Part shown: positions 25,695-33,896 of the stretch, one piece after another
Position numbering within the stretch: the stretch's first letter is position 1
How the letters are laid out: the number at the start of each line of letters is the position of its first letter
Assembly (NCBI RefSeq): GCF_014652355.1
Contig: NZ_BMYQ01000005.1
Span: 62,001 to 126,000, forward strand
Source of the DNA: Gemmobacter lanyuensis
GTDB lineage: Bacteria; Pseudomonadota; Alphaproteobacteria; Rhodobacterales; Rhodobacteraceae
Direction: 5' to 3'
DNA: 64,000 nt
Made by a program: the position numbers and the translations under genes
Notes under the pieces: model-generated
What the model was told of the DNA's origin: nothing
The model's input: only the letters and a program-made list of their open reading frames with translations
Databases searched by the model: none

Positions 25695-26858
25695 CTACGC
25701 CCCAAGCGGGCGGAGGAGTTCGCGTGAGATGATATGGCGCTGGATTTCCGAAGTGCCTTCCCAGATGCGTTCGACACGCGCATCGCGCCAGATGCGTTCC
25801 AGCGGCAGCTCGTCCATCAGGCCCATGCCGCCATGGATCTGGATCGCCTCATCCGCGATCATGGCCAGCACTTCTGTCGCCTTGAGCTTGGCCATGGCCA
25901 TATCGGCCTCGGTCACCGTGCCTTGGTCGAATTTCCAGGCGGCTTCCCATGTCAGAAGTTCGGCGGCTTTCAGCTCCATCGCCATATCGGCGAGCTTGAA
26001 GCTGATGCCCTGGAACTTGCCGATCTGCTGGCCGAACTGACGGCGATCCGCGGCATAATGGATCGCGTGCTGCAGGGCGCGGTCGGCGCGGCCGAGGCAG
26101 GTGGAGGCGACCTGAAGGCGCGTGGCGCCGAGCCAGGTATTGGCCACCTCGAAGCCCTTGTGGGGCTCACCCAGAACAGCGCTGGCGGGGAGGCGGACAT
26201 TGTCGAAGTCCAGCACCGAATTGGTGTAGCCACGGTGGCTCACGTTACGATACCCATCACGGACGACAAAGCCGGGTGTGCCTTTGTCGACGAAGAAGGC
26301 GGTAATCAGCTTCTTCTTGCCGCGCGGGGTGTCTTCCTCACCCGATGCCATGAAGACGATGGCGAAATCGGCCAGATCGGCGTGGCTGATGAAATGCTTG
26401 GTGCCGTTCAGCACCCAGTCATCGCCCTCGCGCCGGGCGCTGGCGGTCATGCCACGCAGATCCGACCCTGCCCCCGGCTCGGTCATGGCGAGGCAATCCC
26501 ATTTTTCACCCCGGATGCAGGGGAACAGATATTTCTCGCGCTGCTCCGCGGTTCCGGCGAGCAGGATGTTCGAGGGCCGCGCCACGCAGGTCCAGTGCAG
26601 GGCATAGTTCGCCCGGCCCAGTTCGCGTTCGTAAAGCAGCCAGCTCAAGGTATCGAGACCGGCGCCCCCCACCTCTTCCGGCATATTCGCGGCATAAAGC
26701 CCGGCCTCTATGGCCTTGGCCTGCAGCTCGCGGATCAGATCGGGGCGCAGATGGCCGGTGCGTTCCACTTCGGCCTCATGCGGATAAAGCTCATTTTCCA
26801 CAAAGGCGCGGGTGGTCTCGATGATCATCCGCTGTTCTTCGGTCAGTCCGAACTGCAT
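25695..26858 (-). CDS. Acyl-CoA dehydrogenase, predicted gamma-butyrobetainyl/crotonobetainyl-CoA (CaiA-like)
   Basis: This is an FAD-dependent acyl-CoA dehydrogenase (387 aa) that introduces a 2,3 double bond into an acyl-CoA. Start ATG at 26858 follows GCAGAGGAAGCAG. Family motifs are CLAMTEPGAGSDLRGM (FAD site) and, near the C-terminus, QIHGGMGL and the catalytic base in RIWEGTSEIQR. In this cluster the likely reaction is gamma-butyrobetainyl-CoA to crotonobetainyl-CoA (or the reverse), which feeds the hydratase at 22639. It follows the carnitine dehydrogenase fusion by one base, so the genes are co-transcribed. The substrate is inferred from context only. Confidence 0.88.
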   Translation of the reverse strand: MQFGLTEEQRMIIETTRAFVENELYPHEAEVERTGHLRPDLIRELQAKAIEAGLYAANMPEEVGGAGLDTLSWLLYERELGRANYALHWTCVARPSNILLAGTAEQREKYLFPCIRGEKWDCLAMTEPGAGSDLRGMTASARREGDDWVLNGTKHFISHADLADFAIVFMASGEEDTPRGKKKLITAFFVDKGTPGFVVRDGYRNVSHRGYTNSVLDFDNVRLPASAVLGEPHKGFEVANTWLGATRLQVASTCLGRADRALQHAIHYAADRRQFGQQIGKFQGISFKLADMAMELKAAELLTWEAAWKFDQGTVTEADMAMAKLKATEVLAMIADEAIQIHGGMGLMDELPLERIWRDARVERIWEGTSEIQRHIISRELLRPLGA

Positions 26859-26859
26859 C

Positions 26860-28317
26860 TTACTGCTTCCTCTGCCCGACGTGGCGGCCGACCGAGGCGG
26901 GGCGCGGCAGGGCCTTGTGCGCCTCGGCAATGGGGTTCAGGCGGGCCAGAACCTCGGGCGCGGCAGGGCACGCCTTGCCGGCCTTCATATCCACATGCAG
27001 CAGCATCTGTTCGACCGTGGCGACGGTGTCATCGCCCTTCTGGATGCGGATGAACACGTGCAGGCGCTTTTCATCCGAGGACAGCACCTGCAGCGTGCCG
27101 GTCAGCCGGTCGCCCAGCTTGGCCTCATCCAGATGCATGATATGGGTTTCGGCGGTATAGTAGCTGTGCCCGGCCGCGACATAATCCATCCCCGCCCCGA
27201 TCAGCCGCAGGAAGGCATCCGAGGTTTCCGAGGCGGCGAACAGATAGCGGCTTTCGGTCATATGGCCGTTGTAATCGATCCAGCCCGGCAGCACCTGCAT
27301 CTGCGCCATGACCAGCGGCGCCCCGGCGGGTTCGCCTGTATGGAAAGCGGTCGCGCGGCGGGCGTCATGGTCGCGCAGCACCTTGCCCGCGCCCCAGTTG
27401 CGATCTTTCAGCGCACGCAGGAAGCCGATGAGGTTGCTGTCGCGGATCCGTTCCAGCTCGCGGATGCTGTGGTGGCCCGATTGCGCGTCCGATTGACCGG
27501 CGATCAGATCAACCAGCTCATCGTTGAATTCCGGCACATCGGTCAGTTTCGTCCAGGGCCATTGCAGGCAGGGGCCGAACTGCGCCATGAAATGCTTCAT
27601 GCCCGCCTCGCCGCCCGCGACGCGATAGGTTTCAAACAGCCCCATCTGCCCCCAGCGCAGGCCAAAGCCCATGCGGATCGCCTCGTCGATTTCTTCGGTG
27701 GTGGCGATGCCGTCCTTGACCAGCCACAGCGCCTCGCGCCAGACAGCCTCGAGGAAGCGGTCGGCGATATGGGCGTCGATCTCCTTGCGGATATGCAGGG
27801 GGAACATGCCGATTTCGCGCAGGATCTCTTTCGCGGCCTCGATCTTGTCGGCAGGGTTCTTTTCGCTGGGCACGACCTCGGCCAGCGGCAGAAGATAGAC
27901 CGGGTTGAACGGATGGGCCACGAAGATCGAGCCGGGGTTGGCGGCCTGCTGCTGCAGTTCCGACGGTTTGAACCCGCTGGTCGACGATCCAAGCAGCGTA
28001 TCGGGGGCCACCTGCTGGATCTGCGCAAAGACGCGGTGCTTCAGATCCAGACGTTCCGAGACGGATTCCTGGATGTATTCCGCACCTTCTACAGCTTCGG
28101 TGATGGTGGCGGCAAAGGTCAGGCGGCCTTCGGCAGGCATCGGCACATCGGACAGGGCCGGCAGGCTGGCACGGGCATTGGCCAGAACCTCGCCGATCTT
28201 GCGTTCGGCCTGCGGATCGGGGTCAAAGACCGCGACATCCCAGCCATTCAGCAGGAACCGCGCGGCCCAGCCGCCCCCGATGACGCCACCGCCGATGATT
28301 GCTGCCTTGCGGCCCAT
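26860..28317 (-). CDS. Carnitine 3-dehydrogenase fused to a hotdog thioesterase
   Basis: This fusion (485 aa) joins an L-carnitine dehydrogenase and a thioesterase. Residues 1 to about 320 form a 3-hydroxyacyl-CoA dehydrogenase-type protein with the NAD motif IGGGVIGGGWAARFLLNG, the SSTSGFKPSELQ stretch and PFNPVYLLPLAEVV, close to CdhA. From about residue 335 a hotdog (4HBT) domain begins, with PGWIDYNGHMTESRYL as its active-site segment. Known carnitine pathways need dehydrogenation to 3-dehydrocarnitine and hydrolysis of glycine betaine-CoA, so one polypeptide would do both steps. The fusion type is reported for rhizobial L-carnitine degradation; I recognise it by architecture and did not verify it by search. 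Confidence 0.9.
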   Translation of the reverse strand: MGRKAAIIGGGVIGGGWAARFLLNGWDVAVFDPDPQAERKIGEVLANARASLPALSDVPMPAEGRLTFAATITEAVEGAEYIQESVSERLDLKHRVFAQIQQVAPDTLLGSSTSGFKPSELQQQAANPGSIFVAHPFNPVYLLPLAEVVPSEKNPADKIEAAKEILREIGMFPLHIRKEIDAHIADRFLEAVWREALWLVKDGIATTEEIDEAIRMGFGLRWGQMGLFETYRVAGGEAGMKHFMAQFGPCLQWPWTKLTDVPEFNDELVDLIAGQSDAQSGHHSIRELERIRDSNLIGFLRALKDRNWGAGKVLRDHDARRATAFHTGEPAGAPLVMAQMQVLPGWIDYNGHMTESRYLFAASETSDAFLRLIGAGMDYVAAGHSYYTAETHIMHLDEAKLGDRLTGTLQVLSSDEKRLHVFIRIQKGDDTVATVEQMLLHVDMKAGKACPAAPEVLARLNPIAEAHKALPRPASVGRHVGQRKQ

Positions 28318-28320
28318 ATC

Positions 28321-28839
28321 CTACGCTCCCAGTATCACATAGATCAGCGCCACGACGACAAGGATCACCGCCGCCAGCGTCTGAAGGTTGACGTTCGCGC
28401 CCCCCTGCCCGAACCGGCCCGGAGGCTTGCCTGTTGTGCCGGGGGCGGGCTTGCGGCCCGAACCCTGCTTTTCCTCTGCCGCGCGGCGCACCGCCTCGGA
28501 GGCAGCGCGGCTGCGGGCGGCCTCGAAGCTTTGCGCCAATGCGCGCGCCGTCTCAGAGATCTCGACCTGTGTCTGGCCTGCCTCGGCAGCCCGCGCGGCC
28601 GAGGCCGCCGCGGGGTTCGGCAGGTCCAGCTTCGCCGTCAGATCGGCGATGGTCAGCTGTCCCTGCCGCATCGCCAGATAATCGGCCTCTGTCACCTTGA
28701 CCTGCACCCAGCGCCCCGTCGGACCCGCCAGCAAGACCCGCAGCACCGGGCCATCCAGCCCCGCCTGCAGTGACCACCCCCGCCCCGCCAGATCCGGCCT
28801 TTGTGCCGGGTCTGCGTGATGTGCCCCTTCGACCCGCAT
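28321..28839 (-). CDS. Small protein with C-terminal membrane anchor, function unknown
   Basis: This 172-residue protein is not recognised. It starts at 28839 with AGGAGG five bases upstream. It has an N-terminal soluble part (about residues 20-80, including VQVKVTEADYLAMRQGQLTI), an Ala-rich, probably helical or coiled region (75-125), a Gly/Pro/Lys-rich segment (125-150), and one hydrophobic helix at the extreme C-terminus (LAAVILVVVALIYVIL). That topology suggests a tail-anchored inner-membrane protein facing the cytoplasm. It lies 3 bp before the carnitine dehydrogenase fusion gene, between it and the BKACE gene, in the same direction, so it is presumably co-expressed with carnitine degradation. 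Confidence 0.75.
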   Translation of the reverse strand: MRVEGAHHADPAQRPDLAGRGWSLQAGLDGPVLRVLLAGPTGRWVQVKVTEADYLAMRQGQLTIADLTAKLDLPNPAAASAARAAEAGQTQVEISETARALAQSFEAARSRAASEAVRRAAEEKQGSGRKPAPGTTGKPPGRFGQGGANVNLQTLAAVILVVVALIYVILGA

Positions 28840-28926
28840 GGGTCCCTCCTTTTGCCGTCCGTGATCCGTTTTCGATCAGAACGGCAAAGCGGGCTGGAAT
28901 CATCGGGCCGACGCGGCAAAAAACCG

Positions 28927-29841
28927 TCAGCGCGGCAAAGGTGCCCGCTTTTCCAGCTTCAGCTTGGCGCGCACCTCGGCCGGGGTCAGAACGCGGGCGC
29001 CGAGGTTCGAGATGATCGAAACCGCCCGCTCCACCAGCTGGGCATTGGTCGCCAGAACCCCCTTGTCGAGCCAGAGGTTATCTTCAAGCCCCACGCGCAC
29101 ATTGCCCCCCGCGAGAACCGCCGCTGCCACATAGGGCATCTGGTTGCGCCCGATCGAGAAGGCCGACCAGTTCCAGTCCGACGGGACATTGTTGACCATG
29201 GCCATGAAGGTATTCAGGTCATCCGGCGCGCCCCACGGCACCCCCATGCAAAGCTGCACCAGCACCGGGTCGGGGATCGCGCCTTCGCGGACCAGCTCCT
29301 TCGCCAGCCACAGATGGCCGGTATCGAACGCCTCGATCTCGATCCGCACCCCCGCCGCGGTCATGCGCCGCGCCATATCGCGCAGCATGCCGGGGGTATT
29401 GACCATCACATAATCGGCCTCGTTGAAATTCATCGTGCCGCAATCCAGCGTGCAGATCTCGGGGCGACATTCGACGACATGGGCCACCCGCTCGGTCGCC
29501 CCGGCCATATCCGACCGCGGCCCCATGCGGCCCATCTCCTCGGTGCCCTCGAAGTAGATATCCCCCCCCATGCCCGCCGTCAGGTTCAGCACAACATCCG
29601 TGGCACTGTCACGGATACGCTCGGTCACTTCGCGGTAGAGCGCGGGGTCCCGTGCCGGTTTGCCGGTTTCGGGGTCACGCACATGGCAGTGCACCACCGC
29701 CGCCCCGGCCTTGGCGGCCGCAATCGCGCTTTCCGCAATCTGGGCGGGGCTGCGCGGCACATGGGGCGAACGGTCCTGCGTGCCGCCCGATCCGGTCACG
29801 GCGCAGGTGATGAAAACTTCACGGTTCATGGCCAGGGGCAT
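28927..29841 (-). CDS. BKACE-family 3-dehydrocarnitine cleavage enzyme (CdhB type)
   Basis: This is a zinc-dependent beta-keto acid cleavage enzyme (former DUF849, 304 aa) that condenses a beta-keto acid with acetyl-CoA and splits it into acetoacetate and an acyl-CoA. In a carnitine cluster it is predicted to convert 3-dehydrocarnitine to acetoacetate and glycine betaine-CoA. The metal site HCHVRD is at about residue 51-56. Other family stretches are TCAVTGSGGTQDRSPHVP, GTMNFNEADYVMVN and the C-terminal NVRVGLEDNLWLDKG. The start at 29841 has GAGGAG seven bases upstream; a shorter start at 29829 is possible. It is divergent from the regulator gene. Confidence 0.9.
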   Translation of the reverse strand: MPLAMNREVFITCAVTGSGGTQDRSPHVPRSPAQIAESAIAAAKAGAAVVHCHVRDPETGKPARDPALYREVTERIRDSATDVVLNLTAGMGGDIYFEGTEEMGRMGPRSDMAGATERVAHVVECRPEICTLDCGTMNFNEADYVMVNTPGMLRDMARRMTAAGVRIEIEAFDTGHLWLAKELVREGAIPDPVLVQLCMGVPWGAPDDLNTFMAMVNNVPSDWNWSAFSIGRNQMPYVAAAVLAGGNVRVGLEDNLWLDKGVLATNAQLVERAVSIISNLGARVLTPAEVRAKLKLEKRAPLPR

Positions 29842-29913
29842 GCATCATCTCCTCATCTTGGCGGTCAGATTAGCGGCCTTGCCTGCCCGCGCATTGCGAT
29901 TTACGAAAGGGAT
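29842..29913. promoter_or_regulatory. Divergent promoter region of the carnitine cluster
   Basis: These 72 bp between the BKACE gene (leftward) and the GlxA-type regulator (rightward) must carry both promoters. The sequence has TTGGCGGTCAGATTAGCGG and a TTTACGAAAGG stretch before the regulator. No clean palindrome was found. A CdhR-type activator site is expected here from the gene arrangement, but I cannot point to its bases. Confidence 0.35.
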
Positions 29914-30885
29914 ATGGCAAAATCCGAAACGATCTTCGCTGCATCGCAGCAGCCACTGTCACTGGCCCTGCTCGTGCTGCCGCATTGCTCCATTCTCGAG
30001 GTCGCCTCGACACTCGATCCGCTCCGCTCGGCCAACCGCCATCTGGGGCAGGACGCCTACCGCTGGCGCGTCGTCTCGCCCGATGGCGCCCCCGTCCCCC
30101 TGACATGCGGGATCGAACTGCCCTCTTCCGGCCCCTTGCGTGCCGCAGAAGGCGCGGATGTGCTGATTGTGATCGCAGGCTACCGCCAGTCCGAAGTGAC
30201 GACCAAACCCCTGCTGCGTGACCTGCGCCGCATCGCCCCCCGCTTTCGCGCCCTGGGCGGGATTGACGCTGGCGGCTGGGTGCTGGCGCGGGCCGGGCTG
30301 CTCAATGGTCACCGCGCCACCGTGCACTGGGAGGATCTGGAGGATTTCGCCACCACATTCCCCGAGATCGAGGTCGTGCCCGACCGCTACACCCTCTCCG
30401 GCCCGCGGTTCACCGCAGGGGGCGCAGCACCTGCGGCCGATCTGATGCTGCATCTGATCCGCTCGCGCCACGGCCCGGCCCTTGCGCTCGAGGTCGCGGC
30501 GAGCTTCGTGACTACCGCCCGCCCGGCCGAAGAACCACAGATCACCGCCGCCCGCCCCGACCCGCGGCTCGACCCCCGGGTCGCTCGCGCCATCGCGCGG
30601 ATGGAGGCGCGGCTCGACACCCCCGAAACCGCAGCTGAAACCGCAGCGGCCCTGCGCCTCTCCCCACGCAGGCTGGAACAGCTTTTTCAGGACAACCTCG
30701 GCCTCTCTCCCGCCGCCTATGCGCTCGCGCAGCGACTACAGGCAGCCCGGCGCCTCCTGACAGACACCCAACACCCGCTGGCCGAGATCGCCCTCCGTAC
30801 CGGGTTTTCCAGCGCCTCCACCCTCAGCCGGGCCTTCGCCAAACATTTCGGCGCCCCGCCCAGCACCCTGCGCAAACGTCGCTGA
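29914..30885 (+). CDS. GlxA/AraC-family regulator, CdhR-like
   Basis: This is a GlxA-type transcription factor (323 aa) with an N-terminal DJ-1/PfpI-like domain (about 15-190) and a C-terminal AraC-type double helix-turn-helix domain (about 225-320, including TAAALRLSPRRLEQLF and EIALRTGFSSASTLSRAF). The start at 29914 follows GAAAGGGAT. It is divergent from the BKACE and carnitine dehydrogenase genes, the same arrangement as cdhR in pseudomonads, where the regulator activates carnitine catabolism in response to carnitine. I infer the same role; the inducing ligand here is untested. A dispersed repeat follows the stop codon. Confidence 0.85.
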   Translation: MAKSETIFAASQQPLSLALLVLPHCSILEVASTLDPLRSANRHLGQDAYRWRVVSPDGAPVPLTCGIELPSSGPLRAAEGADVLIVIAGYRQSEVTTKPLLRDLRRIAPRFRALGGIDAGGWVLARAGLLNGHRATVHWEDLEDFATTFPEIEVVPDRYTLSGPRFTAGGAAPAADLMLHLIRSRHGPALALEVAASFVTTARPAEEPQITAARPDPRLDPRVARAIARMEARLDTPETAAETAAALRLSPRRLEQLFQDNLGLSPAAYALAQRLQAARRLLTDTQHPLAEIALRTGFSSASTLSRAFAKHFGAPPSTLRKRR

Positions 30886-30886
30886 T

Positions 30887-30933
30887 TTCATCTTGGCAAA
30901 AATATCCTGGGGGTCCGGGGGTGAAACCCCCGG
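30887..30933 (-). repeat. Dispersed GC-hairpin/GGATATTT repeat, copy 4
   Basis: It begins at the end of the regulator gene. Minus-strand order: hairpin CCGGGGG-TTTCA-CCCCCGG, then CCCCCAGGATATTTTTGCC. The 27 bases at 30887-30913 are identical to 33028-33054 in copy 5. It separates two convergent genes. Confidence 0.8.
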
Positions 30934-30954
30934 TCCGCCCGCCACATCCGCGCC

Positions 30955-32973
30955 TCAGGCTGCGTCCAGCAGCCCGCGGCCCTTCAACAGCGCCTCAACC
31001 CCCGGCATCCGCCCGCGGAAGGCAAGATAAAGCTCCTCCGCAGGCCGCGACCCACCGGCCGACAGGATGAACCGCTCCAACCGCGCCGCCGTTTCCGGAT
31101 CAAACGGGTTCCCCGTCTCGTCGAAGGCGGCAAAGGCATCGGCGTCCATCACCTCCGACCACATGTAGCTGTAATACCCGCTGGAATAGCCATCGCCCGA
31201 AAACACATGCGCGAAATGCGGCGTCGCATGGCGCATCCGGATGGCGCGCGGCATGCCGATCGCCTCCAGCACCTCGGCCTGTTTCTGCATCGGATCGGCT
31301 GGTGCCGGCCCTTGATGGAACGCCAGATCGACAAGGGCCGAGGCCACGAATTCGACCGTCGCAAAGGCCTGATCATAGGTTCCGGCCGCCAGCAGTCGCT
31401 CCAGCATCGCGGGCGGCATGGCCTCGCCCGTCTGCCAATGGCGGGCATGGGTTTCCAGCACCTCGGGCACCTCCAGCCAATGTTCATAAAGCTGGCTCGG
31501 CAGTTCGACAAAGTCCCGCGCGACTGAGGTGCCGCTGATGAACCCATAGGTCACGTTCGACAGCATCTGATGCAGCGCATGGCCGAATTCATGGAACAGC
31601 GTCCGCGCGTCATCGTAGCTCAGCAGCGCAGGCTCGCCCTTGGCGAAGTTGCAGACATTGACGACAATCGGCGTCGCCCCTGCCCCCAGTTTCTTCTGCG
31701 ACCGTATCGCCGAACACCAGGCCCCCGACCGTTTCGATCCGCGGGCAAAGTAATCCCCGATGAACACCGCCACATGCTGCCCCGCGCGCCGCACCTCCCA
31801 GGCGCGGACATCGGGGTGATACAGCGGCACCTCCAGCGGCGTGAATTCCAACCCGAACAGCCGCCCGGCACAATCGAACTGCGCCGCGATCATCGCCTCC
31901 AACCCCAGATAGGGCTTCAGCGCCGCCTCATCGAGGTCATGCTCCGCCTTGCGCCGCTTTTCCGAATAATAGCGCCAGTCCCAGGCCTCCAGCGGGCCGG
32001 AAATCCCCTCGGCCGCCATCATCCCCTGCAAGACGGCGGCATCCCCTTCGGCCTTCCGGCGCGCGGGCGCCCAGACTGACATCAGCAGATCCCGCACCGC
32101 GGCCGGAGTCTTGGCCATCTCCGGCTCCAATTTGAACGCCGCAAAAGACTCATAGCCCAGAAGCTGCGCGCGCTCGGCCCGCAGCGCCAGGATTTCGGCC
32201 GCGATGGCTCGGTTGTCCTGCGCGTTGCCATTGGCCCCCCGCGCGACCCAGGCCTCATAGGCGCGCTGCCGCAGCGCCCGGCGCGGTGAAAACTGCAGGA
32301 ACGGCACGATGAGCGACCGGTTCAGCGTGATCACCGGCCCTGCGGTGCCCTTCTCGGCGCCCGCGGCCCGGGCGGCGGCGATCACGAAATCGGGCAGGCC
32401 CTCCAGATCGGCCTCGGCCAGATCCATGAACCAATCCCGCTCTTCGGCCAGCAGGTTCTGGCTGAACTGCGTCCCCAGCACGGCCAGACGGCTTTTCACC
32501 TCCGTCAGCCGCGCGGCCGCCTCCCCTTCCAGCTGCGCGCCCGACCGCACGAACATCTGTCGATAAAGCTCCAGCACCCGCAGTTGCTCGGCCTCCAGCC
32601 CCAGCTCTGCGCGCTGCTGCCACAGCGTCTCGATCCGCTGGAACAGCGCCTTGTTGTTGGTGATCTCCGATGAAAACGCGCTCATCCTGGGCGCCAGATC
32701 GCGCATCAGCGCCTCGCGCGCGTCGTTGGCATCGGCCCCGGCAAGGTTGTAGAACACCCCCGCCACCCGGTCGAGCGTCCCTTCCGCCAGCTCCAGCGCC
32801 TCGATCGTATTGGCAAAATCCGGCGCGGCCGGATCGGCGGCAATGGCCGCAATCGCCGCCCGCGCCTCGGCCAAGCCTACCTCAAAGGCGGGGGCGAAAT
32901 CATCATCCGTGATCGCGGCAAAGGGCGGCACTTCGAACGGGGTTTCCCAGACGGACAGCAGCGGATTGGTCAT
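30955..32973 (-). CDS. M3-family oligopeptidase
   Basis: This is a zinc metallopeptidase of family M3 (672 aa), like oligopeptidase A or dipeptidyl carboxypeptidase, which degrades short peptides. The zinc motif lies in LFHEFGHALHQM at about residue 456, and a downstream glutamate region follows. No signal peptide is evident, so it is probably cytoplasmic. The ATG at 32973 has AGGAG eight bases upstream; a TTG two codons earlier lies too near that ribosome-binding site. The gene is monocistronic: a repeat copy lies on each side (30887-30933 and 33028-33089). It fits better with general peptide turnover than with the neighbouring transporter. Confidence 0.92.
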   Translation of the reverse strand: MTNPLLSVWETPFEVPPFAAITDDDFAPAFEVGLAEARAAIAAIAADPAAPDFANTIEALELAEGTLDRVAGVFYNLAGADANDAREALMRDLAPRMSAFSSEITNNKALFQRIETLWQQRAELGLEAEQLRVLELYRQMFVRSGAQLEGEAAARLTEVKSRLAVLGTQFSQNLLAEERDWFMDLAEADLEGLPDFVIAAARAAGAEKGTAGPVITLNRSLIVPFLQFSPRRALRQRAYEAWVARGANGNAQDNRAIAAEILALRAERAQLLGYESFAAFKLEPEMAKTPAAVRDLLMSVWAPARRKAEGDAAVLQGMMAAEGISGPLEAWDWRYYSEKRRKAEHDLDEAALKPYLGLEAMIAAQFDCAGRLFGLEFTPLEVPLYHPDVRAWEVRRAGQHVAVFIGDYFARGSKRSGAWCSAIRSQKKLGAGATPIVVNVCNFAKGEPALLSYDDARTLFHEFGHALHQMLSNVTYGFISGTSVARDFVELPSQLYEHWLEVPEVLETHARHWQTGEAMPPAMLERLLAAGTYDQAFATVEFVASALVDLAFHQGPAPADPMQKQAEVLEAIGMPRAIRMRHATPHFAHVFSGDGYSSGYYSYMWSEVMDADAFAAFDETGNPFDPETAARLERFILSAGGSRPAEELYLAFRGRMPGVEALLKGRGLLDAA

Positions 32974-33027
32974 CGGCAAATCTCCTTTGCCCGAACCCTA
33001 GCAAGCCGGGGGGCGAGGTCCAGCCCC

Positions 33028-33089
33028 TTCATCTTGGCAAAAATATCCTGGGGGAGTCGCGCGGCACGCGCGGCGGGGGCAAAGCCCCC
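33028..33089 (-). repeat. Dispersed GC-hairpin/GGATATTT repeat, copy 5
   Basis: Hairpin GGGGGC-AAA-GCCCCC (33075-33089), an extra GC-rich inverted stretch GCGCG...CGCGC, then the core GGATATTTTTGCC read on the minus strand. The 27-base part at 33028-33054 is identical to copy 4. It overlaps the end of the permease gene. Confidence 0.8.
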
Positions 33090-33871
33090 TACCCGCCCTG
33101 ACGCGCGCGCAACCGCTGTTCCAGCCGCCGCAGCGCCAAGGACAGACCCACCGTCATGGTCAGATAGACCAGGGCCGCGATGTTATAGGTCTCGAAATAG
33201 CGGAAGTTCCCGGCCGCCGTCACCTTGGCCAGCTGCGTGACATCCGCCACCCCCAGCACCGATACCAGACTGGAATCCTTCACCATTGCCACGAAATCAT
33301 TGCCCAGCGGCGGCAGGATCGTGCGGAAGGCCTGCGGAAAGACGATCAGCCGGAACCGCTGCCAGGGCGACAGGCCAAGCGCCATGGCGGCCTCGATCTG
33401 CCCGCGATCAACCGCCGCCAGACCCGCGCGGAACACCTCGGCCAGAAAGGCGGAATAGGCGATGGTCAGCGCAATCACCGCCCGCCACAAAAGCGAGACA
33501 TCGCGCGCTCGGATTTCCGGCAGGCCAAGCCAGTTCCAGGCCATCACCACCGCCGGGGTGGCAGCAAAGGCGACATAAAGGAGCAGCACGATGATCGGCA
33601 CCCCGCGCACGACCTCGATGTAAAGCCGCACCGCCTGCCGCAACAGCAACCAGCGTGACCCCGCCGCCACCGCCAGCGCAAGGCCAAGCCCCGCCGCCGC
33701 CGTGAAGGCAACCGCCGTCACCAGAAGCGTGACCCAGATCCCCTTGACCAGTTTGGCCATGACCTGGGCATAGACCGGGCTTGACCAGACCTCCCAGAAC
33801 AGCCAGAGGCCCGTCGCGACCAGCACGACGAGCCACCAGGGAAAGTCAAGTTTTTCAGGGCTTTGGGTCAA
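33089..33871 (-). CDS. Polar amino-acid ABC transporter permease
   Basis: This is an inner-membrane permease of the polar amino-acid ABC family (about 260 aa) with five to six hydrophobic segments and the EAA-type loop GQIEAAMALGLSPWQRFRLI. The SSLVSVLGVADVTQLAKV stretch is also diagnostic. The start is uncertain: no ATG fits, and TTG at 33871 (in TTGACCCAAAGC) places the N-terminus where homologous permeases begin. An extended frame back to 33946 would overlap the binding-protein gene by about 50 bp. It lies 25 bp downstream of the binding protein. No ABC ATPase gene adjoins it. Confidence 0.85.
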   Translation of the reverse strand: MTQSPEKLDFPWWLVVLVATGLWLFWEVWSSPVYAQVMAKLVKGIWVTLLVTAVAFTAAAGLGLALAVAAGSRWLLLRQAVRLYIEVVRGVPIIVLLLYVAFAATPAVVMAWNWLGLPEIRARDVSLLWRAVIALTIAYSAFLAEVFRAGLAAVDRGQIEAAMALGLSPWQRFRLIVFPQAFRTILPPLGNDFVAMVKDSSLVSVLGVADVTQLAKVTAAGNFRYFETYNIAALVYLTMTVGLSLALRRLEQRLRARQGG

Positions 33872-33896
33872 GACGACAGGGTTCTGATGATAGCGC

